Source: Ekhidna sp964289745 (lineage in GTDB: Bacteria > Bacteroidota > Bacteroidia > Cytophagales > Cyclobacteriaceae). From it: a DNA stretch of 64,000 bases. Made by a program: the position numbers and the translations under genes. Below the pieces are notes generated by a model that was not told the origin of the DNA, did no database searches, and saw nothing but the letters and a program-made list of their open reading frames with translations. Below are positions 45,138-54,525 of the stretch, one piece after another; the stretch's first letter is position 1, and each line of letters begins with the position of its first letter. Location of the stretch: the NCBI GenBank assembly GCA_964289745.1, contig CAXYMM010000002.1:248001-312000 (forward strand). The letters run 5' to 3'.

Positions 45138-45959
45138 ATGAAACAAAGTATTTTAATTTTATTGTCCCTTTTTTCTTTCACTATAAATGCTCAATCAGTT
45201 ATTAATCTTGATAATTATGAAGGACATTATAAATTAAAAACGATTGAAGTTAAAATAAATGGAAAGCCTTACAATTTTTTATTTGATACTGGAGCAGGAG
45301 TTACTCTGATATCATCAGAAATAGTAAAAGAATTAAATAAAGCAGAATATGGTAGAGGAATTGGATTTCGAATGCTTGGAGAAAAAATTGAGTATAAAAA
45401 ATGTGATAGTGTAAATATTCAAATTGCAGAAAACTCTTTCTTTCATTCAACTATTGGGGTCTGGGATGTAAACAAGGTACTGCCAAAAGAATGGCCAAGG
45501 ATTGATGGTGCAATTTCATTAGGTACATTCAAAGATCATTGCTATACGATTGAACTTTCAAAAAATACCATAACAATTGAAACAGAATTTACATGCAACG
45601 CAAAAATAAAAGACATGCAAAAAATTGAATCGAGATTTATTAATGGCCTTGACGGATCTGAATCTGATATCTTTCTCTGCGTAAATAAAATTGGTAGAAA
45701 TTGGTGGTTTCTTATGGATTCGGGTAATTTAGATAAAAATAAGATTTCGCACGCTACTGCTAGAGAATGGAATATTAAAGATACTATCAGTACTGGCAGA
45801 ATTGAAACAAATGAAATTGAATATAAATTATCAGGGATTTCAAAAATCTCATCTACAGTAATTGATGATATAATTTATGATGGAGTTATTAATTATGATT
45901 TTCTGGCTCAATTTGTAATCACCATATCAGACAAAGAAAAAAATGTTTGGATAAAATAG
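45138..45959 (+). CDS. Exported retropepsin-like aspartic protease
   Basis: This 273-residue protein has an N-terminal signal peptide (KQSILILLSLFSFTINAQS). The first lobe carries the aspartic protease motif FLFDTGAGVTLIS near 48. A second lobe has FLMDSGNLDKNK near 196. This is the two-lobed layout of clan AA proteases found widely in Bacteroidota, here with the second motif (DSG followed by N) partly altered. It is likely periplasmic or surface-bound. It is the only gene of cassette 12 and starts 24 bp into it. Confidence 0.8.
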   Translation: MKQSILILLSLFSFTINAQSVINLDNYEGHYKLKTIEVKINGKPYNFLFDTGAGVTLISSEIVKELNKAEYGRGIGFRMLGEKIEYKKCDSVNIQIAENSFFHSTIGVWDVNKVLPKEWPRIDGAISLGTFKDHCYTIELSKNTITIETEFTCNAKIKDMQKIESRFINGLDGSESDIFLCVNKIGRNWWFLMDSGNLDKNKISHATAREWNIKDTISTGRIETNEIEYKLSGISKISSTVIDDIIYDGVINYDFLAQFVITISDKEKNVWIK

Positions 45960-45965
45960 ACGACC

Positions 45966-46097
45966 GCACAACATTGTGTATAAGCAATAGCGGGTTCAGT
46001 GCTATTTTGAAACGTAAAAATATAAATCAAAGGTTGATGCTATCTGACAGTTTAGTGGCTTGAAACCCGCTACTGCTCATACACGAGACCGTTAGCT
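45966..46097 (+). repeat. attC-like site 12
   Basis: GCACAACATTGTGTATAAGC with AATAGCGGG pairs with CCCGCTACTGCTCATACAC and ends ACCG^TTAGCT. The cassette start TTGGGTGTC at 45114 does not match this left arm beyond a few bases, so the site was probably exchanged. Confidence 0.82.
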
Positions 46098-46200
46098 GCA
46101 AGCTAAAAACCAACTGCACAAACAGTACATTTGGGTTTTGCCAACGCATAGACTAACGTTGAAAAACCAAATGTGCTATTTTTTGCCTTCGCTCGAAAAT

Positions 46201-49200
46201 ATGATAAACAAAATTCTATATATTGATATTGAGACCAATAAGATCGGAAGGATAAAGGATGTTGGAGCTCTTTTCAATGGACAGGAATTACACGAAAGCC
46301 AACTAAGTAAAGTTGAAAAATGGATAAAACAAGCTGAATATATATGTGGTCACAATATAATTGCTCATGATATTCCATTTTTAGAAAAAGCTCTGGGAAC
46401 AGAAATTTTTAGCAATAAAAAAATAGTAGATACTTTGTTATGGTCTCCATTGATTTTTAGCGACAACCCGTACCATAAATTAGTAAAGGGTTATAAGATT
46501 GTTAATGACAGCGATTATAACAACCCTCTTTCAGACTGCAAACTAACAAAGCAATTATTAATAGACGAACTCAACAAATTCAATGAATTAAATCCAGTTA
46601 TTCAACAAGTTTATGCTAATTTACTTATTAACTCAAATGCCTATTCAGGCTTTTTAGATTTATTGAATTTTAAAATCAACAAGGTTAATGTTGGCATTGA
46701 AATAAGTAATTTATTCAAAAACAAAATTTGTGAAAGTGCTAAAATTACTGAATTTGCTAGTAATAATCCTATTGAATTAGCCTATGTATTTTCGCTAATA
46801 AACACTAAAGAAGATAAATCTGTTTTAGCATATTGGATAAATAATACCCTACCTAAAACACAACAAATATTAGATGATATAAGGTTTAAGTTTTGCGGAA
46901 GCCCAAGTTGCAATTATTGTAATTCCAATCTAAACCCTAAAGCAGCATTACAAACCTATTTTGGCTATAATGACTTTAGAAAATTTGACCAAAACGAAGA
47001 AATAAGCTTGCAAGAAAAAACGGCTACAGCCGGGATAAGCTCAGATTCATTTGTAGCTGTTTTTCCTACTGGAGGAGGAAAATCTCTCACCTTTCAATTA
47101 CCCGCCTTAATGAAAGGCTCTTTATCTCGTCAATTAACAGTAGTTATATCTCCCTTAGTATCGTTAATGAAAGATCAGGTTGAGAACCTTGAAAAACGTT
47201 TTGATATCACAAAGGCTGTAGCGATTAACGGTTTGTTATCTCCATTGGAAAGACAAGATGCTATTGAAAGGGTAGAAAAAGGAGATGTCCAATTATTGTA
47301 TTTATCTCCTGAATCTCTGAGATCACCAACTATATCAAGAATTCTAAAACAACGTTCAATAGCCAGATTTGTAATAGATGAAGCACATTGCTTTTCTTCC
47401 TGGGGACAAGATTTCAGAGTCGATTACTTATACATAGCAGATTTCATTCAAAACCTTGAAGAAAACAGGATGACGGGTAAAATAGCTGTGTCATGCTTCA
47501 CAGCAACTGCAAAGCCTCAAGTGATAGAGGATATCAAAACCTACTTCAAGACTAAACTTGATATTGAATTAAATGAATTTATAACCAGAGCAGGCAGAAC
47601 TAACCTAAAATATGAAGTAATAGATGTAGAAGATCCTGAGCGAAAGGTGAATGCATTGCTTCCACTATTAAATCGTTGTGAAAAACCAACAATCATTTAT
47701 GCGTCAAGAACAAAGAGCGTTGAAGAAATACATGGTTTAATAGAAAAAGCTGGATTCAACTCGACCTATTTTCATGGTAAATTAGAAAAGGATGTAAAGA
47801 AAAACCACATGGATGCTTTTATGAATGATGTAAAAGATATCATTGTGGCAACGTCAGCCTTTGGGATGGGTGTAGATAAAGATGATGTGAAATCAGTAAT
47901 ACATTACAATATTTCCGATTCTTTAGAAAACTATGTGCAGGAGGCAGGAAGAGCAGGAAGGGATGAAAAACTACAGGCTAAATGTTACATTTTATTTAAC
48001 GAGCAGGATTTAGACAAACATTTTAGCTTATTGCAACAAACCAAAATTAATCAGAATGAGGTTCAACAAATCTGGCAAGCACTTAAGTATTTATCGAAAT
48101 ATCGGAAAATAAAGAAGATAAGTAACTCTGCTTTAGAGATAGCACAAAAAGCGGGATGGGATACTGAAACTCAGGAACTAGAAACCAGGGTTAAAACTTC
48201 AGTTGCAGCACTGGAAGACCAAGGTTTTTTAAAACGAAAACAAAACTCTCCAAGTATCTTTGCAAATAGTTTGATGGTTCCAAACATTTCTAAAGCACTC
48301 GAAAAAATTCACCAAAGTAAAAGTATTACAAAAACTCAGATACAACATTGTTCAAGAGTCCTTCAACGTATAGTAAAGGATGATGAATGTAGAATTGACT
48401 ATTTAGCAGATAGAACAGGGTTGAAACTAAAAGAAATAAGAGATGTCATTGATATATTAAGAGACGCACAAATTCTTGGGGATGCGAAAGACTTAACTGC
48501 ATTTATTAATTTAACACAATCCGCCAATAGTTCAAAAAAAATACTTGACCGTTATCGGAAAATTGAACTAGCAATGCATAAAATATTGCCCAAAAATATT
48601 AAAATATCAATGCGGCAATTGAATCAAAATATAATAGATGAAGGTGTCGAAAAAACTTCAATTGATGCAATAAAGAATATTCTTAATTATTGGGAGATTA
48701 GAAATTTTATTCAAAAAAAGCGAGTTGACAGGGAAAATGATTTATACCAAATAAAGGTTAAACAATATGATTCATTAACAGAGGATATAAAATGGAGGCA
48801 TGAGTTAACTTTAGATGTGTATGAGCTTCTTGAAAAATTTCATAACGAACAAAAAGAAAAGCTAAAAACTCAGGATAAAAAAGACCTACCTGTTAGTTTT
48901 TCAATGCTAGATCTCAAAAACTCCAATCAACTATTCGGACAAATAAAAGAGGAAGATATTAAGCGATATGAGAAGACATTATTATTTCTGAATCAAATAA
49001 AATCAATTAAGCTGGAAGGCGGTTTTATGGTGTCTTATAATAGACTGAATATTGAAGAAATTAATGATTCAATACCACGGTTCACCAATGAGAACTTTAA
49101 GAAAATGAATCAACATTACCAACATAAGACAGAGCAGATTCATATTGTTGGTGAATTTGCTAAAAGAATGCTTCAAAACTACGAATCTGCTTTAGCATAT

Positions 49201-51048
49201 GTTAATGACTACTTCAGTCAACCTTATGAAGAATTTCTAGCTAAGTATTTCCCAAGGCGTAAAAAAGAAATAGGAGCACCATTAACTCCCGCTCGCCTTA
49301 AAGAAATAATAGGAGAATTGGATACAGATCAATCAAGAATTGTAAATGATGGGAAGTCAAACAATATATTAGTATTAGCGGGGCCTGGAAGTGGAAAAAC
49401 CAAAGTTTTAGTTCATAAAATTGCGAGCCTATTGCTATTGGAAGACATAAAGCCCGAACAATTCTTAATGCTTACATTTTCTAAAGCAGCCTCTTTAGAA
49501 TTTAGAGCCAGAGTACAAAAACTTGTTCCTGAATATTTCGGACTAATTAAAATCACAACTTTTCACGGTTTCTGTTTTCAATTAATGGGACAGTTGGGAG
49601 ATTTGAAGAAATCCGAAAATGTAATTCAAGATTGTATTAAAGCAATTAACGCTGACGAAATTGATATCTCTTCTATTGTTAATAAAAGCGTATTGCTTTT
49701 AGATGAATTTCAAGACGTAAACGATATTGAATGGGAACTAATTCAAACCATAATAACCAAAGCAGGTAACATTAGGGTAATTGCTGTTGGTGATGACGAC
49801 CAAAATATATACGGGTTTAGAGGCTCTTCCAACAAAAACATGCTTGAGTTTAAAGAGAAGCATAACCCCACTCAGTATTTTTTAATTAAAAACTACAGGA
49901 GCAGTTCAAACATTGTTTATTTTAACAATGAATTACTCAAGAAAATTCCAAATCGATTAAAAACTCAAACCTTAGAACCTGTAAACAAACAAGTTTTATC
50001 AAATATCATACTGGTTAGATATACCACTTCTTTTTTAGAGAAGTCCCTGGCAGAAACGGTAATCGAAGACAATTTTAATGGAACAAGAGCCATTTTAGTC
50101 AGGACAAATAAACAAGCCTTAATGCTAAGAACTTTTCTAAATGAACGTAACCAAAAAACAAGGTTAATTACTGGTTTGGAAGGATTTAGCTTAGATCATT
50201 TATTTGAGCTTAGATCATTTACAGAATTTCTTAAACAGAAAAAAAATGATGCTGGTATAATTTTTAATAACGAGTGGAATGAAGCAAAAAAACATTTTAA
50301 GTCAAAACATTCTTCAAGTACTCATATTAATGTCTGCTTAGAAATTATCGAGAAATTTGAAGTGAATTATGACAAACAAAAACAGCTTATAGATTGGTAC
50401 GAATATATCCGTGAAATAAAAATGGAAGATGCGATAAATGCTGATTCCAATTCAATAATTATTGCGACCATGCACAAGGCAAAAGGGAAAGAGTTCGACC
50501 ATGTCTACTTGCTTCTGGAGGATTACAACTTTAATAACACAGAGTCAAAACGAGTTTTGTATGTTGGTTGTTCTAGAGCAAAGAAAAGCTTGCACATACA
50601 TTGTAATTCCTCATTTTTTGACGGCTTTAACTTTGATAAATTAGAAGTAATCAAATATGAAGGGACAACAGAACAGCCAAAACATTTTGAGCTAATTCTG
50701 GGACATAAGGACATTAACTTGAGTTCTCAAAAATATTTCAAAGCATTGAATAGAATTAACACCCTCAAATCGGGAGATACGCTTGAATACGGTACCGTAC
50801 AGTTTAAGGACAATGTGAGGATTGGATTAGCCAAGCAAGGCGGAGGAAATGTGCTATTATTTTCAAGAGATTTTATAGATAAAAAATATAACACCTTTGT
50901 TAAGGATAGTTATCAGCTAACTGGTGGAAATGTTGAGTATTTAGTTTATTGGTATGATTCTAAAGATGATAAGGAATATAAGGTTATTTTGCCCAAGTTG
51001 ACGTTTAATAAAAAAGAAAATCACATAAATGAAACAACCTTCACATAA
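46201..51048 (+). CDS. DEDD exonuclease - RecQ helicase - UvrD helicase fusion protein
   Basis: The protein has 1615 residues from ATG 46201; an in-frame TTG 63 bp upstream is unlikely. Domain 1 (residues 1-130) is a DnaQ-like 3'-5' exonuclease (YIDIET near 7, GHNIIAHDIPFLEK near 50). A CxxxCxxC cluster follows (GSPSCNYCNSN near 239). Domain 2 is a RecQ-type SF2 helicase: FPTGGGKSLTFQLPAL near 290, FVIDEAHCFSSWGQDFR near 391, and QEAGRAGRDEK near 580. Domain 3 is a UvrD/Rep SF1 helicase: LAGPGSGKTKVLVHK near 1060, LLLDEFQDVND near 1167, GDDDQNIYGFRG near 1197, and TMHKAKGKEFDHVYLL near 1422. It is the sole gene of cassette 13. All catalytic motifs look intact. A role in DNA repair or anti-phage defence is inferred. 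Confidence 0.9.
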   Translation: MINKILYIDIETNKIGRIKDVGALFNGQELHESQLSKVEKWIKQAEYICGHNIIAHDIPFLEKALGTEIFSNKKIVDTLLWSPLIFSDNPYHKLVKGYKIVNDSDYNNPLSDCKLTKQLLIDELNKFNELNPVIQQVYANLLINSNAYSGFLDLLNFKINKVNVGIEISNLFKNKICESAKITEFASNNPIELAYVFSLINTKEDKSVLAYWINNTLPKTQQILDDIRFKFCGSPSCNYCNSNLNPKAALQTYFGYNDFRKFDQNEEISLQEKTATAGISSDSFVAVFPTGGGKSLTFQLPALMKGSLSRQLTVVISPLVSLMKDQVENLEKRFDITKAVAINGLLSPLERQDAIERVEKGDVQLLYLSPESLRSPTISRILKQRSIARFVIDEAHCFSSWGQDFRVDYLYIADFIQNLEENRMTGKIAVSCFTATAKPQVIEDIKTYFKTKLDIELNEFITRAGRTNLKYEVIDVEDPERKVNALLPLLNRCEKPTIIYASRTKSVEEIHGLIEKAGFNSTYFHGKLEKDVKKNHMDAFMNDVKDIIVATSAFGMGVDKDDVKSVIHYNISDSLENYVQEAGRAGRDEKLQAKCYILFNEQDLDKHFSLLQQTKINQNEVQQIWQALKYLSKYRKIKKISNSALEIAQKAGWDTETQELETRVKTSVAALEDQGFLKRKQNSPSIFANSLMVPNISKALEKIHQSKSITKTQIQHCSRVLQRIVKDDECRIDYLADRTGLKLKEIRDVIDILRDAQILGDAKDLTAFINLTQSANSSKKILDRYRKIELAMHKILPKNIKISMRQLNQNIIDEGVEKTSIDAIKNILNYWEIRNFIQKKRVDRENDLYQIKVKQYDSLTEDIKWRHELTLDVYELLEKFHNEQKEKLKTQDKKDLPVSFSMLDLKNSNQLFGQIKEEDIKRYEKTLLFLNQIKSIKLEGGFMVSYNRLNIEEINDSIPRFTNENFKKMNQHYQHKTEQIHIVGEFAKRMLQNYESALAYVNDYFSQPYEEFLAKYFPRRKKEIGAPLTPARLKEIIGELDTDQSRIVNDGKSNNILVLAGPGSGKTKVLVHKIASLLLLEDIKPEQFLMLTFSKAASLEFRARVQKLVPEYFGLIKITTFHGFCFQLMGQLGDLKKSENVIQDCIKAINADEIDISSIVNKSVLLLDEFQDVNDIEWELIQTIITKAGNIRVIAVGDDDQNIYGFRGSSNKNMLEFKEKHNPTQYFLIKNYRSSSNIVYFNNELLKKIPNRLKTQTLEPVNKQVLSNIILVRYTTSFLEKSLAETVIEDNFNGTRAILVRTNKQALMLRTFLNERNQKTRLITGLEGFSLDHLFELRSFTEFLKQKKNDAGIIFNNEWNEAKKHFKSKHSSSTHINVCLEIIEKFEVNYDKQKQLIDWYEYIREIKMEDAINADSNSIIIATMHKAKGKEFDHVYLLLEDYNFNNTESKRVLYVGCSRAKKSLHIHCNSSFFDGFNFDKLEVIKYEGTTEQPKHFELILGHKDINLSSQKYFKALNRINTLKSGDTLEYGTVQFKDNVRIGLAKQGGGNVLLFSRDFIDKKYNTFVKDSYQLTGGNVEYLVYWYDSKDDKEYKVILPKLTFNKKENHINETTFT

Positions 51049-51154
51049 AGTCATACACATATGTAATTCACTAAAGCCAGCACACAAGCCAAAAATTGCA
51101 AAAGAGTATGTCTTTGCCAACGCTACAAACTGAACGGAAAATAAAGTACGAAAA

Positions 51155-51284
51155 CACAACATTGTATAAAAATAATAGCGGTTCAATCGCTAAAACGAAA
51201 GTAAGTGAATATAAAAATGGTTTGTGTTTAACTGAAAAGTTAGTGCATAAAATCTGCTACTATTCTTATACCAGACCGTTAAGC
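51155..51284 (+). repeat. attC-like site 13
   Basis: CACAACATTGTATAAAAATA with ATAGCGG pairs with CTGCTACTATTCTTATAC and ends ACCG^TTAAGC. Nearly the same in arms and loop as site 1 at 24246-24376, 27 kb away. The cassette start TTAGCTGC at 46092 does not pair with its left arm. The spacer 51049-51154 also contains CCAACGC (51117). Confidence 0.83.
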
Positions 51285-51462
51285 ATAGTTAGGGAGATTC
51301 GGGTTAGAAATTAGGTATAAAAACCTCTAAATTCCTCCCTTTCCGAATTGAATTCAGAACTTTCGTCTTGAAGACAGTGGTTTGAATAAGCAGCAGAATC
51401 AATAGAAAATTATATTATATAAAGGAATTAATTGCACTTTAACCGATACTAGTCTGTATTAT

Positions 51463-52297
51463 ATGAAAAAAAGAATAAAGAATTACCTTAAGAGAATGAT
51501 TGTCATGAATAGAGACAATTGGTTTGTTAGAAAACTGTTTAAAATCAGTCAATTTTTGCGTTGTTCTTACCTCAATGACAGTTGGGATATAGGAAGCAAT
51601 GGAGAAAGTTTTGTTTTCGAAACTGTTGTTCATTCATTTGCTAGGTATTCAAAGCAAGTTAATCCAATTATTTTCGATGATAGGAGCAAATGAAGGTCAG
51701 TGGTTAAATATGGCCCTTGATATATGTTCAAATGGAACTTACCATGTATTTGAAATAGTTCCTGATACTTTTAGGAAGTTAGAGAACGGCTTCAAAAGTT
51801 ATAAAAATGTAACCCTTAATGAGTTTGGTTTATCAAATTCAAATGGCAAGATTGAATTGCTCCATTATCCAAATTCAACCACTGGATCGAGTATGTTTGA
51901 TTATTCCTGGGGTATTAAAAGTGAGGTTATAAAATGCAATATTAAAACTGGTTTAGAGTATATTGAATCAAAAAATATTGATTGCATTAATTTTCTAAAA
52001 ATTGATACAGAAGGTGCTGACTATCTCGTACTACTTGGTTTTAAGAATTCATTGACAAAAATTGAGGTAATTCAGTTTGAATACTCAGCAATAGCACTGA
52101 TTTCCAGATATTTTTTAAAGGACTTTTATGACTTATTAATTGATGAAGGATTTTTAGTTGGTCGAATTTTTCCAAGGTATGTTGATTTTAAAAGTTATGA
52201 AATTAGAACGGATGAAAACTTGGTTGATGGAAATTTTCTAGCAGTTAGAAAGAATAATTCTTTTCTAATTGAAAAACTAAAGAATCCCTATGCTTAA
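51463..52297 (+). pseudogene. FkbM-family methyltransferase, frameshifted
   Basis: The N-terminal part reads from ATG 51463 up to VNPIIFDD, then the frame closes. The motif I sequence IGANEGQWL and all the rest continue one frame over to 52297, with VFEIVPDTFRKLE and LKIDTEGADYLVLLG as in FkbM methyltransferases. FkbM motif I normally reads IIFDIGANEG, so one extra base near 51676-51681 explains the break. FkbM enzymes O-methylate sugars or lipids, often in surface polysaccharide genes. The 3' part could start internally (51599) but would lack the fold's first strand. A sequencing error is the other explanation. Confidence 0.8.
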
Positions 52298-52338
52298 CAA
52301 TGTATAAACTGCATTAAAACGCAGTTTAGCCGAATCCG
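52292..52338 (+). repeat. attC-like site 14, short form, followed by repeat copy D
   Basis: GCTTAACAATGTATAAACTGC pairs with GCAGTTTAGCCGAATCCG. The cassette start TTAAGCATAG at 51279 matches CTATGCTTAAC at 52288, a full 10-base match. It has the shortest arms of the array. Confidence 0.75.
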
Positions 52339-52403
52339 ATGTAGCACATTCAGCTAAAGCTGACCAAAGTTACTACGTACTTACGCACTCCCACCCTTTT
52401 GGA
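52339..52403 (+). repeat. 262-bp repeat, copy D, truncated to 65 bp
   Basis: It starts ATGTAGCACAT directly after CCG of site 14, as in copy B. It differs from copy A at several bases and stops at TTTTGGA before the attC part of the repeat. A deletion probably removed the rest together with the start of the next cassette. Confidence 0.8.
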
Positions 52404-52423
52404 AGTGAAAAATAGAGAAAGCA

Positions 52424-53590
52424 ATGATTGAAATAATAATATATTATGTGTCGGCTCTTATAGCTTTCGTAATAGGAATAGCAATTGTACCTATGACTTT
52501 TAGAGAGAGTACACCTATCAAGATGTTTTATCTGCATTATTTAGTTCGGAAACCAATAATCTGGATGATTTTTATTGTTCTGACAAGTTGGACTTTAATT
52601 ACTTACACGCAACAAAATGAATTTCCTTTTTACTCAATAATTCCTTTAGTAGTTACAGATATCGCACTGATTCTAACTTATAAACTGCATCCTGAAAGTG
52701 CCTTTAAAGCAATTGATTATCCTGAAATAACTAATGATATTTCGAGTTTACCCATAGATGACGATAAAGAAATTGCTGTTATCGAATATAATGGAATAAC
52801 TAAATGCTATCCATTAGATTATGTTGTTCATCATCACATAGTTAATGACCATTTTGATTCTAAAATCGTAGCACTAACCTATTGTGCTATGTGTAGGAGC
52901 GTCATTCCATTTGATGTAACTGAAATAGAACCATTATTTGTAACTGCGATGAAAAATGGTAATATGGTTGTCGCTGACAGAAAGACAAAAACTTTTTTTC
53001 AACAATCTACATTTAAATCAATAATTGGTAAATTGCATCCAAGCGAATTAACTATGGTTCCTTTTTAGATTTTGTCTTGGGCAGATGTAAAAAAGACAAT
53101 TTCCAATCTTTTGGTTGTTAACGTATCTAAAAAAGATTTTAGGGCATTTGAATTGCCGATCCCTAGTGTCTGTGAGAAAGTAGTATCAGGAGAAATAGTG
53201 CCAGGTGTTTCTAAGAAAAATCGTGATACAACATTCCCTGCACATTCAAGAATCATTAGAATAACAGATAATTCAATAAGTGAAAAACTATTGTATTTAA
53301 GAAAGAAAACTATAGAAAAAAACGTTATATTAAATGATAAATTTGGTTTTTTCATAATTAAAAATAATAATGTTGTCAATGCATACAGAAATAGCATCAA
53401 TAATTCAAAACTTAGTATTTCATTTTCAAATGGTGTAATCGTTGATGGCAAAAGTGGAACTCATTGGGATTTAAGAGGAAAGTATATTTCTGGGAAAATC
53501 AGTCAAAATCTTGAATCAATAACGATTTCTGACGAATATTGGTTCTCTTGGAAAAAATTTCAAGGCGAATCAAGATTAATCAGACTTTAA
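52424..53590 (+). pseudogene. DUF3179-family membrane protein split by an in-frame TAG
   Basis: Two readings in the same frame, 52424-53068 and 53072-53590, are separated by a single TAG. The first has three membrane helices and the DUF3179 core (VIEYNGITKCYPLDYVVHHH, VALTYCAMCRSVIPFD). The second ends with SGTHWDLRGKYISGK and EYWFSWKKFQGE, the usual end of the family. A CAG to TAG change restores one 388-codon gene. DUF3179 proteins have no established function. Unless the stop is read through, the gene is inactive. Its own cassette start has been lost by the deletion that truncated copy D. Confidence 0.85.
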
Positions 53591-53601
53591 AAAGTACGAA
53601 C

Positions 53602-53669
53602 GCACAACAATGTATATAAAATCATAGCCGCCTATCGGCAGGCTACGCTTTATATCCAAACCGTTAGAG
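53602..53669 (+). repeat. attC-like site 15, short form (68 bp)
   Basis: GCACAACAATGTATATAAAA with ATCATAGCC pairs with GGCTACGCTTTATATCC and ends ACCG^TTAGAG. The terminal loop is a small hairpin (GCCTATCGGCAGGC). The matching cassette start is deleted and cannot be checked. Confidence 0.85.
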
Positions 53670-53682
53670 ATTATTTTTCCGC

Positions 53683-54196
53683 TTAATCGTGAGGTCGATT
53701 CTTACTTGAACTTTTTGAGCGACCAAGAAATTCAGAAACAAGTCCAGTAAGCCCAACTCCACTAACAACTCCTCCTACAATTTCGTGATCAAATAAGATA
53801 CATATAATATCCCCGATTATTGCAACTAAAGCAATGATTAAAGCATAATTTTGACCTCTCTTCTTAGACTCGAATGATTTATCAATAATCTTATCATCTC
53901 TTGTTATGAGCATATTTTTGCTCATCAACAGCCATATTAACGATCAGAGTAGCAAACTCTGGGTTAATTTGGATATACTTCGCAAGAACATCCGGTGGCG
54001 GTACAGGACCAGAAAAACTTTTTAACTGAGTAACTTCTTGACGAACCTCAACAACTATTAAATCCTTGAGAGAATTAAGAATTTTATTCTTTTTTGTGTT
54101 AGAGACACCATTAAAAAGATTTGGATATCTCTCTAATAGCTGAACTTCAAGTTCTTTTACATTAGGTGGATTTGGAACAGGAAGTTTTTCATTCAT
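53683..54196 (-). pseudogene. DUF2335-like membrane protein, frameshifted
   Basis: Two overlapping minus-strand readings belong together. The first (54196 to 53894) ends with SGPVPPPDVLAKYIQINPEF and MAVDEQKY, which resembles the SGPLPPP motif of DUF2335 proteins. The second (53928 to 53683) continues one frame over with DKSFESKKRGQNYALIIAL and a second helix (VVSGVGLTGLVSEFLGRS). Joining them requires a one-base change near 53900-53925, close to a run of five A. The intact form would be about 160 residues with two C-terminal membrane helices. The gene runs against the direction of the array. Confidence 0.6.
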
Positions 54197-54423
54197 TATA
54201 TTTTGTTGTCAAATACGCAACTTCTCTTGAACGGATTGGTAGAAAAACCTTTTTGACGAGCAAGTTTCATTGTTGCATTATCCAAATGGCATCCAACATT
54301 GTGCCATGTATTTCGAATTACACCGTTAGGGCTAGGATAGCTATTGTAATTATTAAAGTGACGTTCACCTTTGATGTCATAAATAGAACCCATACCTTCG
54401 AATAAATCATTTTTGTAGCTCAT
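54196..54423 (-). CDS. Small hypothetical protein in inverted cassette
   Basis: This 75-residue protein has no recognised family. It is polar and rich in Asn, Gly and Tyr (FNNYNSYPSPNGVIRNTWHN), with two late cysteines and a basic C-terminal part. Its stop overlaps the start of the DUF2335-like gene (TAATG), so the two would be translated together. Both lie on the minus strand, opposite to all other cassette genes, in cassette 17. Confidence 0.5.
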   Translation of the reverse strand: MSYKNDLFEGMGSIYDIKGERHFNNYNSYPSPNGVIRNTWHNVGCHLDNATMKLARQKGFSTNPFKRSCVFDNKI

Positions 54424-54525
54424 GTACTAACTTCTTTTATTATTTATTCTGCAATTACAACACCTAAATATATAAAATGATTTCTTTTTTCGTAAAAATG
54501 TCCGCAAATGTAATACAATAACAAT

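Noticed and set aside
50462..50644. Small ORF within the helicase gene and similar overlapping frames elsewhere
   Set aside because: They lie fully within strong genes in other frames and show no independent family features.
53894..53928. Programmed ribosomal frameshift joining the two DUF2335-like readings
   Set aside because: The needed shift is +1, no clear slippery stop context or stimulatory structure was seen, and neighbouring cassettes are also broken, so decay is simpler.
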